From NCBI GenBank assembly GCA_036734025.1, contig DAIMZI010000018.1, forward strand, positions 1 to 42,697: a stretch of 42,697 nt of DNA, written 5' to 3'. The notes beneath the pieces are model-generated. The model ran no database searches. It saw only the letters and a program-made list of their open reading frames with translations, and had not been told where the DNA came from. Made by a program: the position numbers and the translations under genes. The DNA is from DAIMZI01 sp036734025. GTDB taxonomy: Bacteria; Pseudomonadota; Alphaproteobacteria; Rhizobiales; Rhodomicrobiaceae. This document shows positions 34,033 through 42,697 of the stretch, in pieces (position 1 is the stretch's first letter; each line of letters begins with the position of its first letter).

Positions 34033-36150
34033 TCAGTGGGCCAGCACCGCGAGCAGCAGCAGCGCGACGATATTCGTGATCTTGATCATCGGGTTGACGG
34101 CCGGCCCGGCGGTATCCTTGTAGGGATCGCCGACGGTGTCACCCGTGACGGCAGCCTTGTGCGCTTCGGACCCCTTGCCGCCGAAATGACCGTCTTCGAT
34201 GTATTTCTTGGCATTGTCCCAGGCGCCGCCACCAGCCGTCATGGAAAGCGCCACGAACAGGCCGGTCACGATCACGCCGAGCAGCATCGCGCCGACGGCG
34301 GAAAAGGCAGCGGACTTGTCGGCCACCGTGCTGATCACGAGAAACACCACGATCGGCGAGAGCACGGGGAGCATCGAGGGGATGATCATTTCCTTGATCG
34401 CCGCCTTGGTGAGCATGTCGACCGCAGCACCATAGTCCGGCTTTTCCGTACCCTCCATGATACCCGGCTTTTCGCGGAACTGCCGCCGCACTTCCTCGAC
34501 CACCTTGCTGCCGGCCCGGCCAACAGCGGTCATCGCCATTGCCCCGAACAGATAGGGCAGCAGGCCGCCGAAGAACAGGCCAACGACCACATAGGGGTTG
34601 GACAGCGAGAAATTGAGCTCAACCCCGGCGAAATAGGGGAACCTTTCGGCGTTCAGAATAAAGAAATTAAGGTCTTCTGTGTAAGCGGCGAACAGCACCA
34701 GAGCGCCCAGCCCGGCTGATCCGATCGCGTATCCCTTGGTGACGGCCTTGGTGGTATTGCCAACCGCATCCAGAGCGTCCGTCGTCTTGCGCACATCAGG
34801 CGGCAAGTCGGCCATCTCGGCGATGCCGCCGGCATTGTCGGTCACCGGGCCGAACGCATCGAGCGCGACCACCATGCCCGCCAGCGCCAGCATGGTCGTG
34901 ACGGCGATGGCGATACCGAACAGACCGGCAAGGCTGTAGGTGATGAGAATACCGGCGATGATGACGAGGGCCGGCAGGGCGGTGGATTCCAGCGAGATCG
35001 CCAGGCCCTGAATGACGTTCGTGCCATGGCCGGTTTTCGAGGCTTCGGCAATCGAGCGGACCGGGCGGAAGCCCGTGCCGGTGTAATATTCGGTGATGAC
35101 GATGATCAGCCCGGTAATGACCAGCCCGACCGCGCCGCAATAAAAGAGGTCGACACCGGTGAAGGCGATGCCCGAAACCGTCATTGGCGTGTCCATGCCG
35201 ATGACGAAAGCGGTCAACGGCCAGAGGCCCAGCAGCGACAGCGCACCTGTTGCGATGAAGCCCTTGTAGAGCGCGCCCATGATGCTCTGGTCCGACCCGA
35301 GTCGAACAAAGAACGTGCCAATGATCGAGGTGACAACGCACATGGCGCCGATCGCGAGCGGATATAGCAGCATGGGCATCAGGATGTCCTGGCCGGCGAA
35401 ATAGATCGACGCCAGCACCATGGTCGCGACGACGGTGACGACATAGGTCTCGAACAGGTCGGCGGCCATGCCCGCGCAGTCGCCGACATTGTCGCCCACA
35501 TTGTCGGCGATGGTAGCGGGGTTGCGCGGATCGTCCTCGGGGATGCCGGCTTCGACCTTGCCGACCAGATCACCGCCGACATCCGCGCCCTTGGTAAAGA
35601 TGCCGCCGCCCAGGCGGGCGAAGATTGAGATCAGCGACGCGCCGAAGCCCAGCGCGACCAGCGCATCGACCACCGTGCGATCCGAAGTGGTGTAGCCCAG
35701 CAGACCTGTGAGAATTCCGTAGTAACCAGCAATCGACAGAAGCGCGAGCCCGGCGACCAGCATGCCAGTGACCGCACCGGAGCGGAATGCCATGGAAAGG
35801 CCGGCGGCGAGACTTTTGCTGGAGGCTTGCGTGGTTCGCACATTGGCCCGCACCGAGACGAGCATGCCGATGAACCCGGCAAGACCCGACAGCACCGCGC
35901 CGAGCAGAAAGCCCATCGCCACCGCAATGCCGAGCAGCAAGGCGACGATGACGAAGATCACGGCGCCGACAATGGCGATGGTGGTATACTGGCGGGTGAG
36001 ATAGGCTTCCGCGCCTTCCTGAATGGCGGCGGCGATTTCCCTCATGCGGGCATTGCCGGTATCTGCCGCAAGCAGTTCGCGGGTGGTCCACGCGCCATAG
36101 ACGAGCGAGAGCACGCCGGCGGCGATGATTAGCCAGAGCAAGTTATCCAT
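34033..36150 (-). CDS. hppA: HppA, H+-translocating membrane pyrophosphatase (K+-independent type)
   Basis: Sixteen-helix pump that couples pyrophosphate hydrolysis to proton export. 705 residues: GGGIFTKGADVGGDLVGKVEAGIPEDDPRNPATIADNVGDNVGD in split parts (DVGGDLVGKVE, DNVGDNVGD) forms the PPi site, with DNAGGIAEMA and a C-terminal GDTVGDPYKDTAGPAVNP. The motif GNTTKAVTKGYAIGS has Lys where K+-dependent enzymes have Ala, which marks the K+-independent class, as in Rhodospirillum rubrum. ATG 36150 starts MDNLLWLIIAAGVLSLVYG. Purple bacteria use such pumps to store light energy as PPi. Confidence 0.95.
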   Translation of the reverse strand: MDNLLWLIIAAGVLSLVYGAWTTRELLAADTGNARMREIAAAIQEGAEAYLTRQYTTIAIVGAVIFVIVALLLGIAVAMGFLLGAVLSGLAGFIGMLVSVRANVRTTQASSKSLAAGLSMAFRSGAVTGMLVAGLALLSIAGYYGILTGLLGYTTSDRTVVDALVALGFGASLISIFARLGGGIFTKGADVGGDLVGKVEAGIPEDDPRNPATIADNVGDNVGDCAGMAADLFETYVVTVVATMVLASIYFAGQDILMPMLLYPLAIGAMCVVTSIIGTFFVRLGSDQSIMGALYKGFIATGALSLLGLWPLTAFVIGMDTPMTVSGIAFTGVDLFYCGAVGLVITGLIIVITEYYTGTGFRPVRSIAEASKTGHGTNVIQGLAISLESTALPALVIIAGILITYSLAGLFGIAIAVTTMLALAGMVVALDAFGPVTDNAGGIAEMADLPPDVRKTTDALDAVGNTTKAVTKGYAIGSAGLGALVLFAAYTEDLNFFILNAERFPYFAGVELNFSLSNPYVVVGLFFGGLLPYLFGAMAMTAVGRAGSKVVEEVRRQFREKPGIMEGTEKPDYGAAVDMLTKAAIKEMIIPSMLPVLSPIVVFLVISTVADKSAAFSAVGAMLLGVIVTGLFVALSMTAGGGAWDNAKKYIEDGHFGGKGSEAHKAAVTGDTVGDPYKDTAGPAVNPMIKITNIVALLLLAVLAH

Positions 36151-36321
36151 TGTTAACCGTCCCAGGATTGTTATTGAGGTCGGGCGCCATAGCCGCTTTT
36201 GTTCGGTGACCGGTCGGCCCCGAGAACCTAGTTTCCCCGTAAGGCTGGAAGCCAGCGGGAACATGCCAAATTTGCTTGTCCTGCGCAACAAGATAGGCGG
36301 CATGTCGCGGCTTGGGCCGGA

Positions 36322-37332
36322 TCAGTCGAAATGGTCATATCCCCGCCGCGAAAAGACGAGCGGTGCGCCGTCGCGGCCGATTACTCTGACCAGGTCTTCA
36401 GGCGCGGTGTCCGCGCTAATGGGGGCGGTGATCTCGCCGATGAGCGTTATGCCGGACAGGCCGGCGGCTATGGCGGCGCGGCTGAGCGCGTCGGCCTCGC
36501 GTCCCGGCACCGCCATCAGTATTTCGTAATCGTCGCCGCCGCTCAGCATTATCTCCAGCCATTTCGGCTGTGCTGCCAGTTGTTCGCCGGTTTGGGAAAA
36601 AGGTATGCGCGTCGCATCTATTGTGATGCCCACGCCCGATGCGCGGCACAGGCGCGAGGCGTCGAGCAGCAGCCCGTCGGAGATATCGAGCGCTGCCGTC
36701 GCATGCTGGCGCAACGCTGGCGCAAGCGAGGTTCTCGGCTGTGGCCGCGCATAACGGCCAAGCAGAAAGGAGCGGTGGTCTGCATCGATCTGCCAGCCAG
36801 CGCAATCGGGATCATTCGCCCGCAACCGCAGACCAAGCGCCGCATCGCCGATCGTGCCGGTCACATAAAGCAGGTCTCCCGGCCGCGCGCCGCGGCGCTG
36901 CACCATCTGCCCGGAGGGAACCGCGCCGATCGCCGTGATCGTGACCACGAGGGGCCCCGGGCTTCGCGTCGTGTCACCGCCGACGAGCACCATGCCCGAG
37001 TCGACCTGGGCGCCGGCGAGGCCCTGCGCGAATCCACTCAGCCAGTCATGCGGCAGGTCATGGGGGAGCGCCAGGCACAGCAGATAAAAGCGCGGGTCGG
37101 CGCCCTTTGCCGCCAGGTCCGACAGGTTGACCCCCAGCGCCTTGAAGGCAATGTCGCCGGGGGCATCGTCGGCAAAAAAATGCACGCCAGCTATGAGCGT
37201 GTCCGCCGTCACGACGAAATCCTCACCGGGCGGCGGGCGCATCCAGGCGGCGTCGTCGTTCAGGCCAAGTGCTTCAGGCCGGGCTTCGCTCAGAGGCGCA
37301 AAAAGGCTTTGGATGAGGTCTTCTTCGCGCAT
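36322..37332 (-). CDS. thiL: ThiL, thiamine-monophosphate kinase
   Basis: Phosphorylates thiamine monophosphate to thiamine diphosphate. 336 residues; LGLNDDAAWMRPP, VVTADTLIAGVHFFADDAPGDIAFKALGVNLSDLAAKGADP, GGDTTRSPG, DISDGLLLDASRLCRASGVGI and SGGDDYEILMAVP are standard ThiL motifs. The ATG is 21 bases downstream of a small secreted-protein gene. nusB, its common partner, is not in the window. Confidence 0.95.
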   Translation of the reverse strand: MREEDLIQSLFAPLSEARPEALGLNDDAAWMRPPPGEDFVVTADTLIAGVHFFADDAPGDIAFKALGVNLSDLAAKGADPRFYLLCLALPHDLPHDWLSGFAQGLAGAQVDSGMVLVGGDTTRSPGPLVVTITAIGAVPSGQMVQRRGARPGDLLYVTGTIGDAALGLRLRANDPDCAGWQIDADHRSFLLGRYARPQPRTSLAPALRQHATAALDISDGLLLDASRLCRASGVGITIDATRIPFSQTGEQLAAQPKWLEIMLSGGDDYEILMAVPGREADALSRAAIAAGLSGITLIGEITAPISADTAPEDLVRVIGRDGAPLVFSRRGYDHFD

Positions 37333-37353
37333 GAACCAGGGTCCCGGCGATTG

Positions 37354-37686
37354 TTACGGGGCGGCGCGAGCACAGACCCGCGCCGTACCGGTGCAGCTCC
37401 ACTCATCGGCACCGAGCAAATTGGGGAACGGCGCGCATTCCAGATCCTTGCGGGCAACGCGCGTCACTTCGAAGCCCGTCGACTTCAGGACGGTCTCGCG
37501 TTCCTCGATGTTGCGATCGAGGCTGCGGGTGGCATAGGCGCGGGCATTCTTTTCGCCCAGGCTGACGATTTCGGTCTCGATGGGAAAACAGATCACCCCG
37601 GACTGGGCAAGAGCGTTCATGGCAAGCAAGGCCATCGCGAGCGAAATGCTCACGGCAAGAGCGAATGCGACGCAGAACAAGCGCAT
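37354..37686 (-). CDS. Small secreted protein, unknown function
   Basis: 110 residues with a clear signal peptide (hydrophobic 3-24, likely cleavage after ALA in MNALAQS). The mature part contains four Cys (GVICFP, LECAPF, WSCTG, RVCARA), compatible with two disulfides in the periplasm. No family recognised. It precedes thiL by 21 bases and may be co-transcribed, but no functional link is evident. Confidence 0.6.
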   Translation of the reverse strand: MRLFCVAFALAVSISLAMALLAMNALAQSGVICFPIETEIVSLGEKNARAYATRSLDRNIEERETVLKSTGFEVTRVARKDLECAPFPNLLGADEWSCTGTARVCARAAP

Positions 37687-37806
37687 GTAAAGAGCCTTTC
37701 AAAACTCGGTGGTGGCGAAGCCGCTTCTGATTAGGCCATTACGGCAAACTGTGCAATCAGGCAAAGGCCGCTATTGCCCTGTATCGAGCGCACGTGGCGG
37801 GGAAGT

Positions 37807-38607
37807 TCAGGCCGAGGGCTTATCGCGGTCCACGCGGGTCCAGAACGGGCCAAGCAGTGCCGGTGCCGCCTGCGGTCCCGCCGCTGGACGGATGCCATAG
37901 ACGCTTTCGATGCGGGCTTGCGTGAGTACCGTTTCGGGCGGGCCGATCGTCAGGAGCCGGCCGCCGCCCATCAAGGCCACACGGTCGCTGAACTGCGCCG
38001 CAAGCCCGAGATCGTGAAGGACGGCGATGATGGCCGCCCCGGCGCGTGCCTGTTCGCGCAACAGTTCCATGACAGCGAGCTGATGATAGGGATCGAGCGC
38101 TGCAATCGGCTCGTCGGCGAGAAGCACAGGAGCACGCACGGCGAGCGCGCGCGCAATCAGCACGCGGGCCAGTTCGCCGGCCGACAGAGAATCAGCCCGG
38201 CGCTGCCGCATGGCCGACAGCCCGGCTGCGGCAATGGCGTCATCGATCGCTGCGCTATCTTCCGATGCCAGCCGCCCGATGGCCTGCTGATGGGGCAATC
38301 GCCCCAGAGCCACGACATCGTCCACGCGCATAGGCCAGTGAACCGCCTGCCCCTGAGGCAGATAGGCGATGAGCCGCCCGCGCCGTCGCATCTGGATGGC
38401 GCGCAGTTCATTGCCGTCGAGCTTTACGCTGCCCGATGCCGCGACCAATCCGGCGATAGCGCGCAACAGGCTTGTCTTGCCTGCGCCGTTGGGCCCTATG
38501 AGCGCCACCAGCTCGCCGCGGGCCATACTCAACGTAACCGGATGCACGATCTGCGTTCCGGCGAGCGTCACGCTGATATTGTCAAGTTCCAGAAATGCCA
38601 GGCTCAT
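37807..38607 (-). CDS. ABC transporter ATPase (FecE/BtuD-like)
   Basis: Cytosolic ATPase for an importer of iron chelates, heme or cobalamin. 266 residues: Walker A IGPNGAGKTSLL, Q-loop YLPQGQAVHWPM, signature LSAGELARVLIARAL, Walker B VLLADEP and H-loop LHDLG. The signature LSAGE, not LSGGE, is seen in this subgroup. SD GGGGGG lies 6 bases before the ATG; it follows the permease by 20 bases. The C-terminus extends beyond the core. Confidence 0.92.
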   Translation of the reverse strand: MSLAFLELDNISVTLAGTQIVHPVTLSMARGELVALIGPNGAGKTSLLRAIAGLVAASGSVKLDGNELRAIQMRRRGRLIAYLPQGQAVHWPMRVDDVVALGRLPHQQAIGRLASEDSAAIDDAIAAAGLSAMRQRRADSLSAGELARVLIARALAVRAPVLLADEPIAALDPYHQLAVMELLREQARAGAAIIAVLHDLGLAAQFSDRVALMGGGRLLTIGPPETVLTQARIESVYGIRPAAGPQAAPALLGPFWTRVDRDKPSA

Positions 38608-38627
38608 TCAATACCCCCCTGAACGGC

Positions 38628-39653
38628 TCACAGGACGGCGGGGCGGCCCTGCCGCTCACGCAGGATGAGAAACAGAAAGAAGGGCACGCCGATCATGGCG
38701 GTGAGCACGCCCAGTTTCAATTCAGCGGTACCAGGGGCGATGCGGACGACACAATCCGCGGTACTGAGCAGGGCTGCTCCGGCGAATGCCGAGGGCACCA
38801 GAAGACGGGCCGGATCATAATTGACAAAGGGGCGCACGAGATGAGGCACGACCAGCCCGACAAAACCAATGACGCCGGAAACCGCCACGGCAGCACCGGC
38901 ACCCAGGGCAACGGCCAGGATGATACGGATCTGGGCGGCGCGGATGTTCAGGCCCATTGACCTCGCGGTGTCCTCGCCCAGTGTCAGCCCCAGCAGGGTG
39001 CGCCTGTCAAAAAGCAGCAAGACCCAGCAGATGGCGAGGAACGGGGCCGCCAGCAGCAGATGTTCGCTGGAGCGGTCCGACAGCGAGCCGAGAAGCCAGA
39101 AGGTGATCTCGATGATGGCGAACGGGCTGGGCGCGAGATTGAGCGCCAGCGCTATGAGGGCGCTGGCGAGGCTGGAAAGCGCGAGGCCGGCGAGGATGAG
39201 CGTCAGCACACGCGAATCGCGCCCGGCGATGACCACCAGCGCGGCGACCGACAGCATGGACATCGCGATGGCCGCCAGCGGCACTGCAAGGGTGAATGCG
39301 CCCGATGTGCCGAAATAAAGCGTCATCACGGCGCCAAGCGCGGCGAAGTTGGTCGTGCCGAGCAGGCTGGGCGAGGCCAGCGGATTGCGCACGAAGCCTT
39401 GGAGCGCAGCGCCGCACATGGCGAGGGTAGCCCCGATCATGAGGGCAAGGGCGGTGCGCGGCAGGCGAAGCTCCCAGACGATTGCGGTTGACACATCGTC
39501 GCCGGATCCGACAAGAGCCATGGCGACATCGACCGGGGACAGATCGGCCGGGCCGATCAGCAGTGAGGCGAAGCCCGAAAGCCCGGCGAGAATGGCGAGA
39601 AGCGCTGTCAACTTGTCATGTCCGGGAAAACCGAGATTGCATATCGGCGTCAT
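38628..39653 (-). CDS. FecCD-family ABC transporter permease
   Basis: Type II importer permease for iron siderophore, heme or corrinoid. 341 residues, about ten helices, with WELRLPRTALALMIGATLAMCGAALQGFVRNPLASPSLLG, LNIRAAQIRIILAVALGAGAAVAVSGVIGFVGLVVPHLVRP in order, both hallmarks of FecCD/BtuC. ATG 39653 used; GTG 39671 is an alternative. No periplasmic binding protein or TonB receptor lies nearby, so the substrate is undetermined. Cobalamin would suit a cell with B12-dependent AerR. Confidence 0.92.
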   Translation of the reverse strand: MTPICNLGFPGHDKLTALLAILAGLSGFASLLIGPADLSPVDVAMALVGSGDDVSTAIVWELRLPRTALALMIGATLAMCGAALQGFVRNPLASPSLLGTTNFAALGAVMTLYFGTSGAFTLAVPLAAIAMSMLSVAALVVIAGRDSRVLTLILAGLALSSLASALIALALNLAPSPFAIIEITFWLLGSLSDRSSEHLLLAAPFLAICWVLLLFDRRTLLGLTLGEDTARSMGLNIRAAQIRIILAVALGAGAAVAVSGVIGFVGLVVPHLVRPFVNYDPARLLVPSAFAGAALLSTADCVVRIAPGTAELKLGVLTAMIGVPFFLFLILRERQGRPAVL

Positions 39654-39748
39654 GGCCGATGACTGCGCCACTCTAGCCCCTGATCGCCGGCGCGCAAAGC
39701 CGGCTCGATGGCGCAGCCTCGCAGCTATTGCGGGGACGGCCTCGCGCT

Positions 39749-41740
39749 TTACTGATTGACTGCGGCGACCTGGGTGCGAACCGGTGCGCGGTTCATCAGG
39801 TCATCTATGCGCGCGCGCTCCTTGCGGAACTCGGCAAGCAAGCGTCCCTGAAGCTGGCGCGAACGCGGCACCTGGATCTTCATCGGGTCGGTGAACCGGC
39901 TATCGACCAGCACTTCGTAGTGCAGGTGCGGGCCGGTGGAGACACCGGTCGAACCGACATAGCCGATGACCTCGCCCTGAGCCACGCGGGCGCCTTGTGT
40001 TACGCCTTCGGCAATACGCTGCAAATGGGAATAGGTGGTCTGATAGCCGTTGCCGTGACGGATGCGCACGCGGTTGCCATAGCCGCCGCGGCGGCCGGCG
40101 AACTCGATGGTGCCAGCGCCGGCAGCAAGGATGGGCGTGCCCGGAGGCGCTGCCCAGTCAACCCCCGTATGCATTCTGCGGGTGCCGAGAATGGGGTGGC
40201 GCCGGTAGCCAAAGCCCGATGTGAAGCGGCCGCCCTTGACAGGCTCACGCATGAGGAACTTGCGCGAATTCGAACCCTCATCATTGTAGAAGTCGACGGT
40301 GCCGTCAGGCGTGCGGAAGCGATAGTAGCGGTAAGTCTCGCCATTGACGGTCACGGCTGCGAACAGCAACTCTCCCGGCTTGTCCGAGCCATCTTCTCCG
40401 CGCTCCATATCGAAGAACATCTCTATCCCGTCGCCGTACTGGGTCTTGCGCTTGAAATCCACGTCGTAGGCGTGAATGCGCAGGAAATCCATGATGAAGT
40501 CGGCCGGGATGTTCTGCATGCGCGCGGCGTGAAAGATGCTTGCATACAGGCTCGCCCGCGTGGGCACGGTGCGGCGCCGCGACTGGGCGATTGCGGCGAT
40601 CTGTACGGGATCGTCGGTCGCGGCATAATCACCGGCCGCCGTGCGCGTGACGCTGACGATGTGGGTAAGTCCGCTGAACAGGCTTATGCGGATCGGGTCG
40701 CCTTTGTTCCCCGGTTTGTTTTCCTGGCCGGCCGCCTGGGGCGCTTGGGTGAAGCGCAATTCCTGACCGACCTGCAACTCGGCGGAACCGGGCACGGCGT
40801 CCATGGCGCGGACGATGGCCTTGGCCTGCCAGTCCTCCGCCCCGCCGTCACGCAAGAGGCCGAACAAGGTGTCGCCTGAGCTGACGATGACCGAGCGGGT
40901 CTCCAGCGCCGGAGCGGCCTCCCCCTCGCCATCGGTCTTGGCGACGACGGTTATGTTCGGATCCGCGGCTGTCGGGGCGACCTCGATATCGGCGTCAGCC
41001 GCGTCGGCGGTTGTTTCAGCATCGAACTCATAGCCGGTTTCCGCAAAGACCGCTGCGGCTTCAGCGACGAACTGTTCGGCCTGCTGAATGGGAATTGATA
41101 ATGTGTCGAGCACCGGCAGGCGGTTGCCGGCCATCTCGATATAACTTACCGCCGCATTGTCCGAACTTGCAGTTTCCGGCTTGGCCTCGGCGGCGGACCT
41201 GGCGAGCGGTGTCTTGCTTGCATAAAGGTCAAACGGGTTGAGGTTCGGAATGGATTCGGTGTCGGGCGGGTTCTCGGTCGAAAGCGAAGCCTCGATCAGC
41301 ATGTAAGGCTTGATGTCGATGAACTCACCATCGGCGCGGCTCAGAATGACGTTGTCATGAATGACGTGAGTCGTGGTCACGCCCTTGGCGGACATTTCGA
41401 TGCGATCGGTCTTCTGGCCGAAGGCGATGCTGGGCTGATCGGCGACCATGCGTCCCATTTGCTGCGGCTGAAACGCCGACACGCTGGCACGCGTGATCGA
41501 CGAGATCATGCCACTGCCGTCTTCCACATCCATCGACGCGTACATGACGACCGCGATGACGCAGATGCCGGCTATTCCGACGATGCAAGTCGACACGATC
41601 CACTTCAGACGCCAGATGATGTTTGTCTGTCGCGGAAGCGAACTGCCGGTCGAGGTTCTTCCCAGAAAGACCTGAGGCAGCCTCGCTTGATCGCTGTTGC
41701 GGATCAGCGCGTTTTTCGGCCGCGTCGTTTCGTCCCTCAC
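39749..41740 (-). CDS. M23 family metallopeptidase (peptidoglycan hydrolase)
   Basis: Membrane-anchored zinc endopeptidase of cell-wall remodelling. 663 residues from GTG 41740: short cytosolic N-terminus, one transmembrane segment (about 45-67), a long periplasmic low-complexity region, an OapA/LysM-like segment (IVSSGDTLFGLLRDGG), and the C-terminal M23 domain with PVKGGRFTSGFGYRRHPILGTRRMHTGVDWAAP (HxxxD zinc) and STGPHLHYEV (HxH). All metal ligands are present, so it is likely active rather than an EnvC-like activator. The ribosome-binding site AAGAG is modest. Confidence 0.92.
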   Translation of the reverse strand: MRDETTRPKNALIRNSDQARLPQVFLGRTSTGSSLPRQTNIIWRLKWIVSTCIVGIAGICVIAVVMYASMDVEDGSGMISSITRASVSAFQPQQMGRMVADQPSIAFGQKTDRIEMSAKGVTTTHVIHDNVILSRADGEFIDIKPYMLIEASLSTENPPDTESIPNLNPFDLYASKTPLARSAAEAKPETASSDNAAVSYIEMAGNRLPVLDTLSIPIQQAEQFVAEAAAVFAETGYEFDAETTADAADADIEVAPTAADPNITVVAKTDGEGEAAPALETRSVIVSSGDTLFGLLRDGGAEDWQAKAIVRAMDAVPGSAELQVGQELRFTQAPQAAGQENKPGNKGDPIRISLFSGLTHIVSVTRTAAGDYAATDDPVQIAAIAQSRRRTVPTRASLYASIFHAARMQNIPADFIMDFLRIHAYDVDFKRKTQYGDGIEMFFDMERGEDGSDKPGELLFAAVTVNGETYRYYRFRTPDGTVDFYNDEGSNSRKFLMREPVKGGRFTSGFGYRRHPILGTRRMHTGVDWAAPPGTPILAAGAGTIEFAGRRGGYGNRVRIRHGNGYQTTYSHLQRIAEGVTQGARVAQGEVIGYVGSTGVSTGPHLHYEVLVDSRFTDPMKIQVPRSRQLQGRLLAEFRKERARIDDLMNRAPVRTQVAAVNQ

Positions 41741-42183
41741 GCTCTTATTGCCCCGTTATGCTTCTTCAGGATCCGCCCGGGTTTATCTCGGGCTTTCATA
41801 CTGCTCGATCAGAACTGCATTCACCACATCAACCCTGTGGGAAGCGCATTCTGATACACGTTGCGCGCCCCGTCAGAGCTGCCCCGATATACGTCGCGGA
41901 TTTGATCCTTGCATATGGCTGTGGCCGCGATATTTGTTGTTCCCGCTATTCACAGCGACTCGTCGAATTGTGGATATCTTTCGCCCCAATTTAAGGCGGT
42001 GAAATGGCGCTACCGGATCAATCGGATTTTTTGGAAATTTTTTTTGTCAAATTAAGGGTTCCTTTACGCTCACAGCCATTATATAGGGAGGTCGAGCGAG
42101 CGAGAGTTGACGGAATGCCTGGTTGGGCGACGAAGTCGACGCGAAAAAATCTCACTCGCCAGACAAAAATCCTCACCAAAATG

Positions 42184-42212
42184 TTGACAGGGCTCTGTCG
42201 GCTTGGTAGGTT
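42184..42212 (+). promoter_or_regulatory. rrn promoter P1
   Basis: Perfect -35 TTGACA (42184-42189), 17-base spacer, -10 TAGGTT (42207-42212). The GC-rich stretch after the -10 (GGGGATCTGGCC) resembles a discriminator of stringently controlled rrn promoters. Confidence 0.65.
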
Positions 42213-42248
42213 GGGGATCTGGCCGGTTCGGATTTGGACAAAATCCTC

Positions 42249-42277
42249 TTGAAATCGGGCAGTTTTCAATCTAAATC
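42249..42277 (+). promoter_or_regulatory. rrn promoter P2 (weaker)
   Basis: TTGAAA (42249-42254), 17-base spacer, TAAATC (42272-42277), 65 bases downstream of P1. Tandem promoters are common for rRNA operons. Confidence 0.45.
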
Positions 42278-42390
42278 GCTGATGCGGGGGCATCCTTGAA
42301 GATCGATAAGATCGCAGTCCCTTCAGTGCTAGAAATGTTTTGGAAGGCTTTTGCCTTCTGCGCCCTTGCGGTTCTCCGCTGTGTGGCGCC

Positions 42391-42401
42391 GCTCTTTGAC
42401 A
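42391..42401 (+). promoter_or_regulatory. rrn leader boxA antitermination site
   Basis: GCTCTTTGACA matches boxA (TGCTCTTTAACA) bound by NusB-NusE to make rRNA transcription resist Rho. About 245 bases before 16S rRNA, within the transcribed leader. Confidence 0.75.
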
Positions 42402-42562
42402 AAGTGGTTATATTCAAGGAAGAGAAACGTGGACGGCGGAGTTCTTGCGAGGCTGTATCTCAACAGCCGAATGAGACTTCGACTATCCTGCGTTTCAATC
42501 GCCTCCCGAACTCCCACCATTCGACCCAGAATGGTATTCGGGACATGGCGATAACATAGGAC

Positions 42563-42584
42563 TCCTATAAAATTCCTATAAACT
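42563..42584 (+). repeat. 11-bp tandem repeat in the rrn leader
   Basis: TCCTATAAAAT followed directly by TCCTATAAACT, 10 of 11 identical. AT-rich, about 62 bases before 16S rRNA; possibly an RNA-processing or loading site, function unknown. Confidence 0.5.
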
Positions 42585-42646
42585 AAACGCAGCGGTCATC
42601 GGGATCCTTTAGCCGGGCATCCCGAGACAAGTCGGAATCAAATTTT

Positions 42647-42697
42647 CAACTTGAGAGTTTGATCCTGGCTCAGAACGAACGCTGGCGGCAGGCCTAA
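42647..42697 (+). rRNA. 16S ribosomal RNA, 5' end (partial)
   Basis: CAACTTGAGAGTTTGATCCT and GAACGCTGGCGGCAGGCCTA are the conserved first 50 bases of alphaproteobacterial 16S rRNA; the gene runs off the right edge. The exact mature 5' end is uncertain by a few bases. Confidence 0.98.

Larger units (their letters stand above)
41741..42646 (+). other. rRNA operon leader and upstream region (no protein gene)
   Basis: 906 bases without credible genes. Left part (41741-42100) must hold the M23 gene promoter and is T-rich near 42025-42060. From 42184 it is rrn control: tandem sigma-70 promoters, a boxA, an 11-bp tandem repeat and a hairpin CGGGAT....ATCCCG (42599-42624) just before mature 16S rRNA. 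Short frames on both strands here have no family features. Confidence 0.7.

Noticed and set aside
39728..40879. 383-residue plus-strand frame
   Set aside because: Antisense shadow of the M23 peptidase, which has intact zinc-ligand motifs.

Overview
The window is a chromosomal segment of an alphaproteobacterium that makes bacteriochlorophyll, either an aerobic anoxygenic phototroph or a purple non-sulfur type. The evidence is the bchN/bchF/aerR/ppsR/bchG/bchP block, the alphaproteobacterial order hemE-hemJ-rho-mnmE-mnmG-rsmG-parA-parB, holA-lptE-leuS, and the alphaproteobacterial 5' end of a 16S rRNA gene at the right edge. The genus cannot be named from the sequence.

Positions 1-7.9 kb are one end of a photosynthesis gene cluster. 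bchF and bchN run left. aerR (B12-binding antirepressor) and ppsR (PAS-PAS-HTH repressor) run right, followed by bchG, a PucC-family transporter, bchP, tspO and a small membrane protein with overlapping or near-overlapping ends. The bchF/aerR divergent region and the bchG promoter hold PpsR-type boxes (TGT-N12-ACA or one mismatch), and the former also holds an FNR/FixK-type box. Positions 8.1-10.7 kb are an accessory stretch: a DUF2177 protein, a small exported protein, a ceramidase-family (CREST) membrane hydrolase, tRNA-Leu(TAA) and a DUF6653 protein.

Positions 10.8-26.7 kb look like the origin-proximal core: secB, then dnaQ/coaE/aroE/maf/PPDK regulator on the minus strand, a 486-bp gene-free gap that is the best oriC candidate, then hemE, hemJ, rho, mnmE, mnmG, rsmG, parA and parB on the plus strand, with a DUF255 protein opposite. 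Three parS-like sites lie at about 17.1, 19.7 and 22.4 kb. A 45-codon reading frame, too short for most gene callers, ends by ATGA overlap on the rho start codon. Positions 26.9-31.1 kb carry leuS-lptE-holA. Positions 31.4-41.7 kb hold a YggS protein, a flavin reductase, RibBA, a K+-independent-type H+-pyrophosphatase with a clear terminator, ThiL, a small secreted protein, a metal/corrinoid-type ABC ATPase and permease without a binding protein, and an M23 peptidase. The last 0.9 kb is an rRNA operon leader with tandem promoters and boxA, ending in the first ~50 bases of 16S rRNA.

Together the genes join tetrapyrrole supply (hemE, hemJ), bacteriochlorophyll finishing (bchF, bchN, bchG, bchP) and oxygen/light control (aerR, ppsR, tspO) close to chromosome origin and partition functions. 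I found no transposase, integrase, CRISPR array or defence system. The most novel-looking items are the rho leader ORF, the operator layout around bchF/aerR/bchG, a PpsR that lacks one of the two redox cysteines known in Rhodobacter, and the oriC/parS layout.
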